A stretch of 64,000 nt of DNA, from NCBI GenBank assembly GCA_021209875.1, contig JAGYVD010000001.1:3844001-3908000 (forward strand). Direction: 5' to 3'. This document shows, piece by piece, positions 1 to 12,760 of the stretch; within the stretch, counting starts at the first letter, position 1; every line of letters starts with the position of its first letter. Under the pieces are notes generated by a model. It saw only the letters and a list, made by a program, of their open reading frames with translations, was not told the origin of the DNA and ran no database searches. This DNA comes from Rosellinia necatrix (lineage: Eukaryota > Ascomycota > Sordariomycetes > Xylariales > Xylariaceae). A program made the translations under genes and the position numbers.

Positions 1-592
1 TAACTTGGATTGTTTTCCCTGTCCGGCATTAACACACAATGTGGACCAGAGAAGCACAGGGGGTGATAGACCAACCGAGACCCATTTCGTCTGCTAGGAT
101 ACCACTCATGCCTTGGAGACATATCTCATACATCCAAGTAAGACCTTCCAGCTGGTAATCCCGCATGGTGCCGCCCGACATTATCTTGGGTTGTTTCTTA
201 AGTTCCAAGCCGGCATCGGCCAGTGCCCCATTGTCGAAGTCGCGGCCAACACGGCCAAGCGCTTTCGTTTTCTGAGTGAGGATATCACTAAATATTGTGC
301 TCTTCCGCAGTAGCTCGTCGAGCTCCTTAGCCTTGCGAGCCTTTTCCTGTGGCGATAATTCTATCCTCTTCCGTTTCCTGCGAGCTGCTAGCCTTTTGGC
401 CTCCACCCGTGTATTCTCCGCGCGCGCCTTCTTCTCTTCCGTCAACATTTGCTGCTCCGAGAAGGTGGACGTGGGCGCCATTTTCGGTTGCTGCTCTTGG
501 GGCGGCGGCGAAGAAGGAGGTGAGCTTGAAGCAATAGTGGAGCGACGAGAGGGTGAGGTTTGAGAGTCGATATCGGATGAGCTAGCCGCCAT
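1..592 (-). CDS. SNF2-family ATPase, LSH/Irc5/MUS-30-like (partial)
   Basis: N-terminal part of a Snf2-type chromatin-remodelling ATPase; the rest lies beyond the left edge. The start is taken at the ATG at 592 (protein begins MAASSSDID); the reading frame continues upstream to a TTG but has no earlier ATG. After about 115 low-complexity and charged residues (a KARAENTRVEAKRLAARRKR-like basic helix) comes the typical entry to the helicase core, MRDYQLEGLTWMYEI and GILADEMGLG. An intron then runs 75..19 on the minus strand (57 nt, donor GTTGGT, acceptor GACAG). Splicing gives GLGKTIQV, the complete Walker A box. The spacing of the basic helix and the TGG-R-YQ-EGL motif resemble fungal Irc5 and Neurospora MUS-30 more than ISWI or Swi2. 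The role inferred from the family is nucleosome remodelling in genome maintenance. Confidence 0.85.
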
Positions 593-1362
593 CGCGAAAC
601 TCTGGGAGAAATGGCTATCCGGCAAGCGGAATTAGGATATGCATACGAATAGGAACAATTGGAAACTGAATGGTTCATAGACTGAGGCAACGGGATAATA
701 AGGGGATCTGTCCGGGCAATTGATTGGTGGAACGGTTTATATGTGAGAGTTAGGAGACCAAAGAGGCAAATAGTAATGATTGCGAAGGTACTCTCTCAAT
801 CAACGCGTCACCCTTGCTCTCTGGACCCAGCGACGCGAATCGCCTGCGAAGTCACGCGTTAAGTACCTACTTTACATGCCTGTTCTAGGCAGCTAGGTCC
901 TTGGCAGTTGCCATGGGAGTCATTGTGGCTATGTACTGTGGGGTCTTGTTCCGGATTTAGCACTGGGGAGTGTCCCCCTCTACCTGGTACCTACATACAC
1001 TAAGTACGTTGGGTCAGTACCTACCGCATATCAAGTACATGCAAGTGTACTTTCTTCTTTGCTCCATGTCTATTAGTCAGGTACTGTAGCGACTGAAAAG
1101 TGGTCGTACCTCTCTCTCTTCAATAGGTACTCGCGTACCTAAGGACAAAGTGACTAACGTAGGCTCTTAGGGACTAATCTAGGTTCAGGCAATCACGTTC
1201 TATCTACTTACTACGCTCAAACTCCTGAATCCGTCGTTCATCCTCCACTCAACAACGATCGCGTGGCACTTCCGACGACAAGAACTACGAGAATCACGCA
1301 TCTGACGAATCACGCGAAGATCGGACGGATCGCCCGCATAGTAGCTAGAATCGTTGTTCAAG
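593..1362. promoter_or_regulatory. Divergent intergenic promoter, SNF2 gene / TFIIA gene
   Basis: About 770 bp between two divergent start codons, so it must hold both promoters. It contains several TACCTA/TAGGTA hexamers (around 950-1140), a CT tract near 1112 and repeated ACGAATCACGCG-like words near 830 and 1290-1320. No open reading frame here looks coding. Confidence 0.6.
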
Positions 1363-1899
1363 ATGGCAACCGGAGCGCAGAATTTCTACGAGTTGTATCG
1401 TCGAAGCAGGTACAGCGCCATCTCCTCCGCCATCCTCCTGGAGTGAAGCCCGTCCTAGATGCGCTTTGCTAACCATGCGCCTGTTTGATTTTCGCCGTCC
1501 ACAGTATCGGCTTGGCTCTCACAGATACGCTCGATGATCTCATCACCCAGAACCACATCGATCCGCAGCTCGCTATGAAGGTCTTGGCCAACTTCGACCG
1601 CGCGATTGCCGAGGTCTTGCAGGACAAGGTCCGGTCCAGGTTGACGTTCAAGGTGAGTCGGGGGTCAGAACTGAGGGTATTTCGAGACAATTAGATGGGT
1701 CGAAAGGCCTTCCCGGCTGACGTATACTGCTTTTCACGATATGCAGGCAAGCCTCGATACATACCGCTTCTGCGACGAGGTCTGGACCTTCCAGCTGAAG
1801 AACGTCACGTTCAAAATGGAGAATGGCGGCCAGGTTGTTGCGGCTGATAAGGTCAAGATCGTCTCCTGCACCGCCAAACCCACGGGTGCCGCTGCATAA
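1363..1899 (+). CDS. TOA2: Transcription initiation factor IIA small (gamma) subunit
   Basis: Small subunit of TFIIA, which binds TBP-TATA complexes and stabilises them during RNA polymerase II initiation. Three exons, 1363-1409, 1505-1652 and 1747-1899, give 115 residues, the usual length. Donors are GTACAG and GTGAGT, acceptors CACAG and TGCAG, and the frame stays open across both joins. The N-terminal four-helix-bundle part reads [18 protein letters not shown] and [19 protein letters not shown]; the C-terminal beta-barrel part reads [17 protein letters not shown] and [10 protein letters not shown], both typical of the family. The first exon encodes only 15 full codons. It is transcribed away from the SNF2 gene. 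Confidence 0.95.
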
Positions 1900-2511
1900 C
1901 GACCGTCATTCCCCTCATTTCCAGCGTCGCCCTAACGACGCATCGCCCCGAGGAGCGGAGGGGCCATGCTGATGACTTTACGAGAATACCGACTCTGCTA
2001 CCAGATTGTCACGACCAAATTGCCTCAGTGGCCGGTAGTACTCTCGGGAAAAGAAGGCTCGCAATATCAATTCGATCTTCTTTATCTCTTTCTTACCGAC
2101 ATTGCAACCCAAAACGCGAACTATTTCGACATCGTCCAGATTAGTGATCTGCTAAAGCTGGCTTGGGCAGCATCTACATCGGACTACTGGGTACGGCTGG
2201 GAGAAATAAGACAAATTGCAAAACACTATGCGTTTCTGTTTCTGCACCAGGGGAGTTTGGAGTTTATGGCCCAGGGACCTAGATACTGAGAGTAGACAGT
2301 TTTAATGCGATATGATTTCCCACTCGATCTAGTAGCTTGTCATTTTCCTACGGTGACTTGGATTGCCTTGCTCAGGTCCCCTAGGGCGCAAATATGTCAG
2401 GAGATTTGGAGAGAGTGCAGACTGCGGCCAGGGGCAATGTTTATTCCGTCTATCACATGCTAGGAGCGAAGACCAAAGCAACCCTCAGTCACGAAAGGCT
2501 AAGCCCATCCG
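1900..2511. other. Convergent 3' region
   Basis: Space between the TFIIA stop codon and the stop codon of the oppositely transcribed TMEM42-like gene. A 107-codon open frame at 1966-2289 is present but has no recognisable domain and sits where the 3' UTR is expected. Confidence 0.5.
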
Positions 2512-3794
2512 TTACCTATCAAGCGACGGACTGTCCAAGTTCCCAAGGAGCGGGACATCCTCATCATCCTTGAATTCCGGGCGCCGGGCGTCACGTTCAG
2601 CTGCATCTTCCGTTACCACTTCCACTTCCTCCGTCGCCCCGGATTCTGCACCAGCGTCGCCCTCGTCCTTACGCCCAACGACGACGTTCCCGGCGACGAG
2701 CAATCCGGCGCCAACCCACCACAGCGGGGGCAGCACTTCGGCGAAGATGACGAACCCCAGCAGTGCCGTGAGCACGAAGTTAGTTGACGTGTTCATGATG
2801 GAGACCTGTGTCGTCGAATTGCCCTTTGCCAGCGCTTGCGTGAAAAACGTCCACATCTAGAGTTTCTTGGATTAGGAGTGCATTCATCGTGCTGGGCAGA
2901 AAGAGAGGAGGGTCTTACTACGCCATTGAAGAAGAGGTTCAGGCCGAAAAATGCCTAGGTGTAGGTTTGCATTAGCGTTTAGACTAAAGCGAGAAGTGGA
3001 GGGCTGCACTTCGTGTGAAGGTCCGTAGATATACCGAGTCTATAAGAGGTTCTTGAGGAATTGGATAGGGGCTGTATTGATGCAAGGGCGCCTCTATGAG
3101 TGAAGATAGATGAGATAGCAACTTACACATCTCACGATAATTTCTAAGATTCTACTACTGTCCTCGAACCCCAAAAATCCAGACACACCATGAGCGATAT
3201 GCGACGTCAGGTTATTTGTAGTTCTAGTGCGTTGATTTAGCCTCATTCTTACTTTAAAGCGGCGAACACTATAGAATGCCGGAAGAAAAGTCAAGATAAA
3301 AAATAGGGTTCCCGCGACCCTATCACCAAACCCGTAGAAGCCACAAGCTCAAAACGCACACGGAGCAAGTATGCAGATCATGAGATGGCACAATAAGATG
3401 CTAGTGATGAATGAAAATGACAACTTGCGATTCGATGCACCACCTCGTATTCAATGCGACTTCAACCAAGCATGTTCAAAAACTAGACAACGATCTCTAC
3501 TCACAATTTAGCAAACACGCCGTTGAAGGCGGCACAAGCACCGCTCGCCACGGCATAAATCATCCACTGGTTTCTCGCCGTCCAGGCCAAACCCGGTTTG
3601 GCATCAGCGCCGTCCACCTCCGCCATGGCAGCGCCGCTCCTGGCCTCTTCCCCTCTCGGATCCTCGGCGGAGACAGCAAGGCCGGGTTTCCGCCGTTTCA
3701 GAACGCCGGCGACGGGAGGTGGGGCGCGGTTAACTGTTGTCGCTGAGGAGGAGACGGAAACAGGTTCCGGAGACCTTTTCTTGGATCGGGGCAT
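2512..3794 (-). CDS. TMEM42-like multi-spanning membrane protein
   Basis: Drug/metabolite-transporter-like small membrane protein of the TMEM42 family. Four exons on the minus strand: 3794-3505, 3223-3127, 2954-2919 and 2856-2512, giving 255 residues. Donors are GTGAGT, GTAAGT and GTAAGA, acceptors all TAG, and phases match at each join. The third exon is only 36 nt. Family hallmarks are the first membrane segment (QWMIYAVASGACAAFNGVFAKL, about residues 75-96), the loop SSRILEIIVRC, then FFGLNLFFNGVMWTFFTQAL, the block TNFVLTALLGFVIF and LPPLWWVGAGLLVAGNVV. A 70-residue polar N-terminus and an acidic C-terminal tail ending in a DDEDVPLL-type sequence extend beyond the animal protein; the last could be a dileucine sorting signal. 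The transported substrate, if any, is unknown. Confidence 0.85.
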
Positions 3795-4983
3795 TGTGGA
3801 AAACTAGGGAACTTGTGCCAATTATTATATGGCCGTAGATATTAGATGGAAAGACCGGAAGATGGGACGACGATTCAGGGATAGTTACAAGCCACGGCAA
3901 AGATACGACATTGGTAGTTGGGGTGTCAGTAGTGTGAGTGGGCGGGTTTGCGACCTGTTGTGTTCACCCAATGGAGCCTGTTTGTTTCACACCCTTGTTA
4001 TGTCAGTACGCTACTATGAGGCTGACCAGGAACTACCTACTAGGTACTTAGGTAAGAATACATAAGAGACTACACGCCGCTTCTGCTTAGACTTGGCATT
4101 TAGAGTTAACCTCATACCAAACCTGCCTAGGTACTCTACACTGCCTACTCAGGTAGGTACATTTGAGCCAAGGCTATGTGCATCAGGTGGATATGTATGT
4201 GTGTATATAGTACCTGCCTACATGATACATGCCTACCTAGTACTTACTTTGGCGATTAGGTACATAAGTAGATACTTATGCAGCCGCATATTTCACTAAT
4301 TATAGATTTACTAACTTAATATAGCCTAGTGCCACCAGAGCCAGTGCAGTATGAAATGGTATCAGCGCGCTAATACTGAGCGTTGTAACGGATCGTATCA
4401 GTTTCCCTACAATAAGTTCTTGTAAGGCAGAGAATAATTAATGCCAAGGAAGGCTGCGCCGCTGACCCAGGCACAACCAAGCATCCCGTCCCGCCATTGT
4501 GCACTCTCAACTTGACCTTGCAGATCTCCGCTGAGGTGTTACAGACTTGCGCTTTCCCAGTCGTTATTTCCTCATTCTTCGCATTATTGTCCGTAGACTA
4601 AGCCTGTATCATACCGAATTACGTCGTACATAATTTCTATTCCCCCTAGAAGTGCCCCGAGCTTTCGTCCCCATCGTTCTAGCACCTGATCACCGCCTTT
4701 CGTTTCCAAACCTACACAGCGCTTGTTCGAGACTTAACCATTAATCCACGTCAAGACAAACCCGATTACCGTAGCGACGACAGCAACGACGGCAACGATA
4801 TCGACGACCGCGACGCATGCGATAAAACGACCTTTCTCTTCGTGAACATTTCACTCACCGTACCCGCGTGGGAATGCCACCGGCTTCACCGTAGCTGGTT
4901 TATGCGAACACGCTCGCTTAGTCTGATGCCCTCCTGGCACGCCACCGAATCGTCATCTACATGACCGTAGCTCCATTGTGGCC
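3795..4983. promoter_or_regulatory. Divergent intergenic region, TMEM42-like / CCH1
   Basis: About 1.2 kb between divergent starts. TACCTA/TAGGTA words are dense at 4030-4280 (for example CCTAGGTACTC near 4128). The 4740-4830 part contains a run of CGACGACAGCAACGACGG-like triplets that would lie in the CCH1 leader. No coding sequence was seen. Confidence 0.6.
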
Positions 4984-7900
4984 ATGACGGGGTCGTCAAC
5001 CTCTCCTCGACAGTCCCAACAGGCCCTATCCCCCTCGCGTCGGCCGTCTATACCCCTACAGGACCTCGGCCAGCAGCAGGGCCAGCAGCAGGGCCAACAG
5101 CAGGGCCAACAGCAGGGCCAACAGCAGGGCCAACAGCAGCATGAATCCGGCGAGGCAGTTGGGTCCCTGGCGGACCGCAACCTGCCCTCCATTTCGACGT
5201 ACTGGGAGGGCAACCAGTTTCGACACGAACACCATAATGATTACGACCTAAGCCCCAATTCTCCCTTTGACATCTCGGGACTCCAATTCGCCCTCCCTCC
5301 AGATATCCGTCCGCCCCAGTCCATGTTGCCACGGCCGGCTTCCGCTTCATCGAATCCTTACTTGACCCAAACCCCCTCTTACGAGGAGACCCCCCAAGAT
5401 GATTACTTTGACTCCGATCGAGCCCCCCTCACCTCGACCGCGCAACCCATTTCTGGCGCTCCCTTGGGCGCGCCTCCTCCTGAGTCTCAGCCTAGAGATA
5501 GCTTTCAGACCGTCTCGGATATTGACCATAGTCCTCGGCCGCGAGGCCGTTCTACCCAGCTACTCGGCTTTGCCTTGGACACTAGCGAAGACCGCATTAG
5601 GCATCGTAGCTACGGCAACTCTCTTGCGCCCGCTGACCACCGCGTCTCTCGGATTCAGGGTACGACGGATGCGTTGCATAGGGCTGGGTCCATTGTTAGG
5701 GCAATGTCCCAGCGCGTTGTCAACATCAGCGGAGAGGGGGAATCTATCGAGCAGCGCCAGCAGCGTTCAAGATCGCCGAGTGCGGATGGTCGTCGCCCAT
5801 CCGCGAGTCGTAGGCCTTCCCAATTCGGTACCAATACGTCATATGTGTCCCAAGTATTCCCGCCCTCGCCTCTTGAAAAAGACAGCGAGCCTGATTGGGA
5901 GACCTCCGAGCCTCCCTTGGTCCCGCGTCGAGCTGGGCCGATGCCGAATCCTCTAAAGGGCCGGTCCCTTGGCGTATTCTCACCTGACAACTTTATCCGA
6001 CGAAAGCTGTGCGACATATTGGTCAACCCATACCTGGAACCGACGCTCCTTGTCCTAATAGTTTTGCAGGCCATTCTACTTGCCGTCGAGGCGGCAAATA
6101 ACGTCAACGAGGAGGGTAATGAAAGAAAGCGGCTATGGGACCCATCGTCCGCAATTAATTGGGCACTACTCGCCCTCTTCATCATATTCACCCTTGAGAT
6201 CGTGGCTCGTATCATAGTCTCTGGTTTCATACTGAACCCGACCGAATACAGCACCGTGGACCGCAAACGAGGCTTTCGTAATGTCGTTGCGGACAAATAC
6301 GATGCGGTTTTCCGTCCCCAACGTCATAGGTCTGTCAAAGCTCCTCGGCCGGAGGCTTACGGCCCGTCAACTTTTGCTCGATCATTTACTATGATGCATA
6401 CCATGCCGGAGACGGTTGAAGAGCAAATGAGGATGCACCTTGCGCGCCGTGCATTCTTGCGCCATAGCTTTAACCGACTGGATTTCATCGCCGTGGTTTC
6501 CTTCTGGATCGCATTTGTGCTAAGTATCACTGGCTTAGAGGCAAAATATCATCTCTATATATTTCGAATGCTTAGTTGCCTTCGAATAATTCGGCTTCTC
6601 GCCCTCACCAACGGTACTGCGGTATGTAGTCTTATTTTTTAAGTGATTGTACTCCGGGCTAATTTTGATATCGTAATAGATTATATTACGAAGTCTGCAG
6701 AAGGCAGCACCTTTGCTCGTCCGTGTTTCTTTTCTCATCGGCTTTTTTTGGTTATTGTTTGCCATAGTTGGCGTCCAAAGCTTCAAATCAAGCTTAAGAC
6801 GTCAGTGTGTTTGGTTGGATCCTCTGCAGCCCACGAGCCTTGAAGCGAGTTTTACCAATAACAAGACATTCTGCGGCGGTCATATTGACAATCTCACGAA
6901 CAAGTCTGTTGCTTGGGTCAAATTCAACAATTCGGGCCTGGAAGCGAACTCCTTGAACCATCTTAGCACCGCCAAAGGAGGTCCCAAAGGATTTATTTGC
7001 CCCAGAAACTCGATCTGCCTTGAGCAAGTGAGCCCCTATCACGAAACCGTCAGCTTTGATAACATCATCCAATCGTTGGAGTTGGTATTCGTTATCATGA
7101 GTGCCAACACTTGGTCTGATCTGATGTATTATACCACCAATTCGGATTTCCAGGCTGCGGCTCTCTTTTTTGGTGCCGGCATCATGATTATGATGCTTTG
7201 GCTAACTAACTTACTTATTGCAGTAATCACATCCTCTTTTCAGGTCATACGTGAAGAAAGCAAAGCGAGCGCATTCACGGCAGATCAGGATCCACCGCTG
7301 GCCGATCCGCAGGAGCAAGAATTGCACAGAATATCCGCGTTGCAAAGAATATACGACAAGACCTCGATCTTTTGGGTCTTTCTAATCGCATATGAAATCT
7401 TTGCTCAGGGTTGGCGAAGCGCAGATATGTCGCCAGCACGCGAGCAATTTATAAATATTTCCACAATTCTTGTTACTGCTTTACTCGATATCGAGATCGC
7501 GCTTCGAATCTTCGCTGATCGGAAATCTTTCCACCGGAAGAAACATAACTTAGTTGATCTTTTTCTTGCAATAGCAAACACCATCATACTTCTGCCTCCG
7601 ATTCTAAAGAGTGGTCAAATCTATGCATGGCTCTCAATATTTCAAATCCTTCGTGTGTATCGTGTGGTACTAGCCATCCCAATCACAAGAGATTTGATCT
7701 ATTTAGTTCTCGGAAACGTTACTGGTATCGGCAACCTCATCATATTCGTCTTTTTGATCACATTCATCACGGCGATCTTTGCGGTCCAACTTTTTCGAGG
7801 CGAGATACCACCATACGACGATGATGGGGAGCTTATCGCTGTTTCGTTCTATAACATTTTCAATTCGTTTTTAGGCATGTACCAGATTCTCTCGAGCGAA

Positions 7901-10900
7901 AACTGGACGACAATACTGTACGACGTGACATCATACACCACATCATATAACACCGCCTGGTATGGCGCTATATTCCTCATCGCTTGGTTCATTCTTTCTT
8001 TCTTCATTCTTGTCAATATGTTTATCGCCGTCATCCAAGAAAATTTTGATGTATCCGAGGACGAGAAACGGTTGGAACAAGTCAAGGCCTTCCTTCAGCG
8101 CAAGGAATTAGGCAGTACCGCCGGTAGCAATGTTGCCCTGTCAGAAATTTTCTCGTTCGGAAAACAGAGACAGAGACGAGACCCGCTTGACTATGGACCG
8201 GCTACAATGGAAATGCTTCTGAAAGATGCCGTCGTCAGAGAGTTTCTGGATGATCCCCCGGATACCCTTCATCATCAAACCCCTTCCGGTAGTGGAACTC
8301 CTCCCCGCGATACCATTAGGGGCGAGAAAGAACTTGGTTTTTTCCCATCGTTGTTAAGGAGGATTCAAAAGAGTACCGGAAGCAAAGAACCTAACCCATT
8401 CTACTCCAACGTTCAGTTTAATGGCCCCAACGAGACACTGGATCCGCGACAAATGGCACGGCAAGTGATGTCCGCTACTCTGGAACGACGTAAGGCTCAG
8501 AGAGAGTACCTGAAACGCCATCCAACCTACAACAACACACTCTATATTTTCACCCCTACGAATCCGATCCGGCGTCTTTGCCAGCGTATAGTCGGCCCTG
8601 GGAGGGGTGGCGAACGATTTGACGGTGTCGAACCAAATAAGATCGTTTGGTATAGCTTCTCAGTCCTCATTTATGCAGCAATTATCGCTATGGTCATCAG
8701 CACTAGTGTGACCACCCCGCTGTATCAGAAACCAATTCTTGAGAAAAATGATGGTACCCCGTGGTTTGTCTGGCTTGATTTGGCATTTGCTGTTTTATTC
8801 TCTGCCGAGGCTGTTATCAAACTCATAGCTGATGGTTTATTTTTTACTCCAAACGCGTATTACCGAAGCTCATGGGGGTTTATCGATGCTGTAGTCCTAG
8901 TCACATTATGGATTAACGTCGTGGCCTCGCTCTTTAACAACGGATCAGTTTCCAGAGCCGTTGGCGCGTTTAAATCCCTACGAGCTCTAAGGTTGCTGAA
9001 CATCAGCAACACCGCACGGGACACTTTTCACTCTCTCATCATCGTTGCTGGGTGGAAGATCATTAGCGTACGTTTAGTATCAAGGGTCCACAGAACATAA
9101 CCGCTAACTAATACTCTAGGCCGCGCTTGTCTCATTGTCTCTCTTGATTCCGTTTGCAATATATGCTGTGAATCTATTCAACGGGAAGCTCCTCAGTTGT
9201 AATGATGGCGACCTCACGCACCTCAACGAATGCTTCGGCGAGTACCAAAGCGCGCCATCCAATCCACAATGGGAGCTACTTGCCCCTCGTGTCGTCCAAA
9301 ATCAGTTCTTTAGCTTTGATGATTTCGCAGCATCTCTCTTCATCCTTTTTCAGATTGTGTCTCAGGAAGGTTGGGTCGATGTATCATTCGCAGTTCAATC
9401 AATTACCGGTAAAGGTCTCCAGCCGCAAGATATGGCGTCCCGGGGTAACGCGGTTTTTTTCGTCATCTTCAACCTCCTTGGGACTGTGTTTGTCCTGACC
9501 CTGTTTATCTCGGTTTTTATGCGCAATTACACTGAACAAACAGGAGTTGCGTTCTTGACGGCCGAGCAAAGAACCTGGCTTGAGCTCCGAAAGTTGCTAC
9601 GTCAAATCTCGCCCTCGAAAAGTTCTTACAATGAGTCCAAAAATAAATGGAACAAGTGGTGCTACAAGCGAGCTATCGAAAAACGAGGCAAGTGGTACAC
9701 TGCAGTTACAATTGTGCTAGTTCTCCATTTGACTCTGCTGTTGCTCGAATATTATCCCGAACCATTGTGGTGGTCCAAAACTAGGGATTTGATCTTTCTG
9801 CTCTTCACACTAATGTACATCGCCAACATTGTAATCCGCATTGTTGGGCTCGGTTGGACGCGATTTAGGAGGAGCTCGTGGGACGTTTTCTCACTTGTGG
9901 CCGTCTTTGGTTCGTTGGTAACATCACTTGTATTGATCAAGGAGGATGATACGGATTCCTTTGTGCAGCTACATAAGGGCTTTTTAGTCAGTATTGTGCT
10001 GCTCCTTATTCCCCGGAACGACGCCCTCGATCAACTTTTTAAAACAGCAGCCGCAAGTCTCACAACGATCATCAATATGCTTGCAACCTGGCTGGTTTTC
10101 TTTGTCGTCTTCGCCATTGCTCTCACACAGACATTCAGCCTGACCCGTTTCGGCTCTCGAGAGGATAATTACATGAATTTCAGAACGGTACCCAATGCAC
10201 TAATTCTTCTATTTAGAATGAGTGTTGGTGAGGGCTGGAATGAAATCATGGAAGATTTTGCCCAGATCCGAGCTCCGCTTTGCGTTCAAAGCAGCCAATT
10301 CTTCGAAAGCGATTGCGGCGATATAGCATGGGCCAGGACACTCTTCATTGCCTGGAACCTCATAAGCATGTATATTTTCGTCAACCTTTTTATCTCCCTC
10401 ATCTACGAGAGTTTCAGTTATGTATATCAACGTTCCAGCGGAATGGCACATATTGACCGTGATGAAATCCGGAGATTTAAAGAGGCTTGGCGGAGTGTTG
10501 ATCCGGCTGGCACTGGTTATATCAGCAAAGAAGCTTTTCCGAGGTTACTAGGAGAGATCTCTGGTGTTTTCGAAATGAGGATATACGAGCCCGAGGATTC
10601 TGTTAGCCGGATTCTTGAAGACGTGCGAGGCGATGCTCAGGGGCCTGGGCGACACGCATCAATTGCTACTGCAAGTGACCTCAATGGGGTAGATATCCGA
10701 AGGCTCAACGAACGACTTGATTCTATCGATATTCAAGGGGTTCGAGAACGACGACGCCGTTACAACATATTCTACGAGGAGGTCATGGTATCCGCCGATC
10801 CAGACCGGGGCATTTCCTTCACGGCAGTCCTCATGATTATGGCGCATTACAATATCATTAGCGACAGCAAGAGTCTAAGGTAATTGTACATATCCATTCA

Positions 10901-11567
10901 ACTCCGGCAGTAAACTAACGTTCCAACAGATTAGAAGAATTTCTCCGGCGACGTGCCCGGCTTCAGCGCGTGGAAGAGGAAGTCAACCGGAGGGTTGTGC
11001 TCGGGTTCTTTGATACGCTGTAAGTTGTGAACTCTTAAGCTGGACGGCTAGCATACTAAATTACCTAGTTATTACACGCGGAAGTTTAGGCGCCATATGG
11101 AGAAGAAACGATCGGGACGTATGACGGCAGTACCGCAGTTTGGCGTGCCCGAGATCTTTGTCGAAGACGAGGGTGATCGCAATCGGACAGCACAACAACG
11201 CACAACATTGGCAGTCCCGCCCACACCCACACCATCGGATTTCCTAACGGTGTCTGACACGACCCGACCACAGCACCGAAGCTGGTCTCTGGGCACTGAC
11301 ATATCCACGTATGACACGACACAATCTCATCCTCTAAGTGCTCCCCGAGTCACACCCTCCGTATCCGGACATCGCCCAGAATCTTCAACGTATGGCTTCG
11401 ATGTACAAGAAAATGCTCCCCCCAGTACCCGTGAACGGCAGGGGAGCGAGGTCACCCCGACACAGCTTAGGAGCTTTTTGGATGACTCGGTATGGGCTGA
11501 GAGCATACGTCGAAGTGCCACCGTACGCAAATCAGTACGTCGTTCCGACTGGACGGGGCGTCATTGA
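4984..11567 (+). CDS. CCH1: Voltage-gated calcium channel alpha subunit Cch1
   Basis: Pore subunit of the fungal high-affinity plasma-membrane Ca2+ influx system, which works with Mid1. Five exons, 4984-6621, 6680-9067, 9120-10879, 10930-11019 and 11069-11567, give about 2,124 residues; introns are 49-58 nt with GT..AG ends and all phases agree. The first 330 residues are polar and low in complexity with a QQQG repeat. Four six-helix repeats follow. Pore-loop residues at the usual selectivity position are Asn689 (IMSANTWSDL), Glu953 (SSENWTTI), Glu1425 (SQEGWVDV) and Glu1713 (VGEGWNEI), the known fungal N/E/E/E pattern. S4-like helices are FRMLSCLRIIRLLAL, ILRVYRVVLAI and FKSLRALRLLNI; repeat IV is poor in basic residues. 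An EF-hand-like stretch (SVDPAGTGYISKEAF) and a basic helix follow repeat IV. The start is the first ATG; the frame reaches only a GTG two codons earlier. Confidence 0.95.
5068..5139 (+). repeat. In-frame 12-bp minisatellite in CCH1
   Basis: Six exact or near-exact 12-bp units (GGCCAACAGCAG; the first two have CAG for CAA) encode (GQQQ)6 in the channel's N-terminal tail. The unit length is a multiple of three, so copy number can vary without breaking the frame. Confidence 0.95.
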
Positions 11568-12682
11568 TGGGATCCAATACCAACACAGGGAGGCGAATTT
11601 TGATCTTGTACTTGGCCACGGAAGGCGACTAAGGCGTGCCGATACAGTTCCTAAAGGGCTGTTAATCCAAATATACGCCACATTTAACAGGCCTATGGCG
11701 CCCAGAGTTAGGTTAAGTTTGCTTGAAAAGGACAAGAAGGCGAATAAGGGTCTGGTGCGTTCGGCCCAGACACAGAGACGGTGCAATACGCAGACGGTGT
11801 TTAGGCGTGTGTTTTTTCAGCATAAGATGACACAAACCGGCACGAACAGCATAACGACATAGACAAGGCCAGCTCAATGCGCACAATTCGGGTGACGCCC
11901 AAAACGATCGGAAGGCTTAGAGGTTTATATATTCCAAATGACATTGAGACAGCTCGAGGGCAACGTGCGTAATAGACGATTGGTGTATTTAGAGGAGGCT
12001 TAATCAAACTTGTATATGCATCTTCCAGTCAAGAGTCGGCAACACGTCGCACAACTAACGTGGTCCGTTTACCCTCGCAGGGCGATGGGGAGATGGGGAG
12101 CCGGGCAACCCAATCACGTCGCGAACTGAAGTTTGCTGTCAACCCACAGCGGCCAATGGGTCGTTACCAGGGGCCTACTTGGACGATTTCGGCCCTTTTG
12201 TGCTGTGTATGTAGGTAAGCATTGCGTAGCTGTCATCATGCCATTTTCACATTTTCACTTCAGACCAGCGATGGAATAACAGTGGTTCCGACCGGAGGAG
12301 AGTGATTCTTGGCGTTCGTTCGGAGGGTGCATTTACACGTGTACTGTGGGATGATTATGTATGTTCAGCTCCGATGCGGATTATAGCGTATATACGCTGC
12401 ATACAAGTAACGGGCAGGTAAGGTGTCAGGTTGTGTATGCATTCTCCCATTCTTCCATTCTTCTAGAAGGTTGCCGTAAAGGGGAGGCCAGATAAGGCAC
12501 ACATGCCTCACACTCACGGTGATTTGTGGCCGCCTCTATAGTAATACGCTACATATGCATGAAACATCAGTGCTGGGGCAGAAACCCCGGTCCCTGCCGT
12601 GCCCCTGACTTCTGAGGGAAACCCACGACATCCCGGTCGGTGATCATACACGGGCTGCGACCAACCCAATATATTCTCGCCC

Positions 12683-12760
12683 CAGACTCGCCAGACTTGC
12701 CAGACTCGCCAGACTCTGCCACGCACACCACTGACCACTGACCACTGACCACTGACCACT
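12683..12760. repeat. Adjacent 9-bp and 7-bp tandem repeats
   Basis: Four units of CAGACTCGC (one CAGACTTGC, the last shifting to CAGACTCTG) at 12683-12718, then almost five exact units of ACCACTG at 12727-12760. Confidence 0.9.

Noticed and set aside
1966..2289. 107-codon open frame after TFIIA
   Set aside because: Lies in the expected 3' UTR; amino-acid pattern is not recognisable and no promoter is evident.
2363..2860. 165-codon plus-strand open frame
   Set aside because: It is antisense to the last exon of the TMEM42-like gene, whose protein fits a known family.
11338..11862. 174-codon plus-strand open frame overlapping the end of CCH1
   Set aside because: It overlaps the CCH1 last exon in another frame; CCH1's frame continues cleanly to its own stop at 11567.
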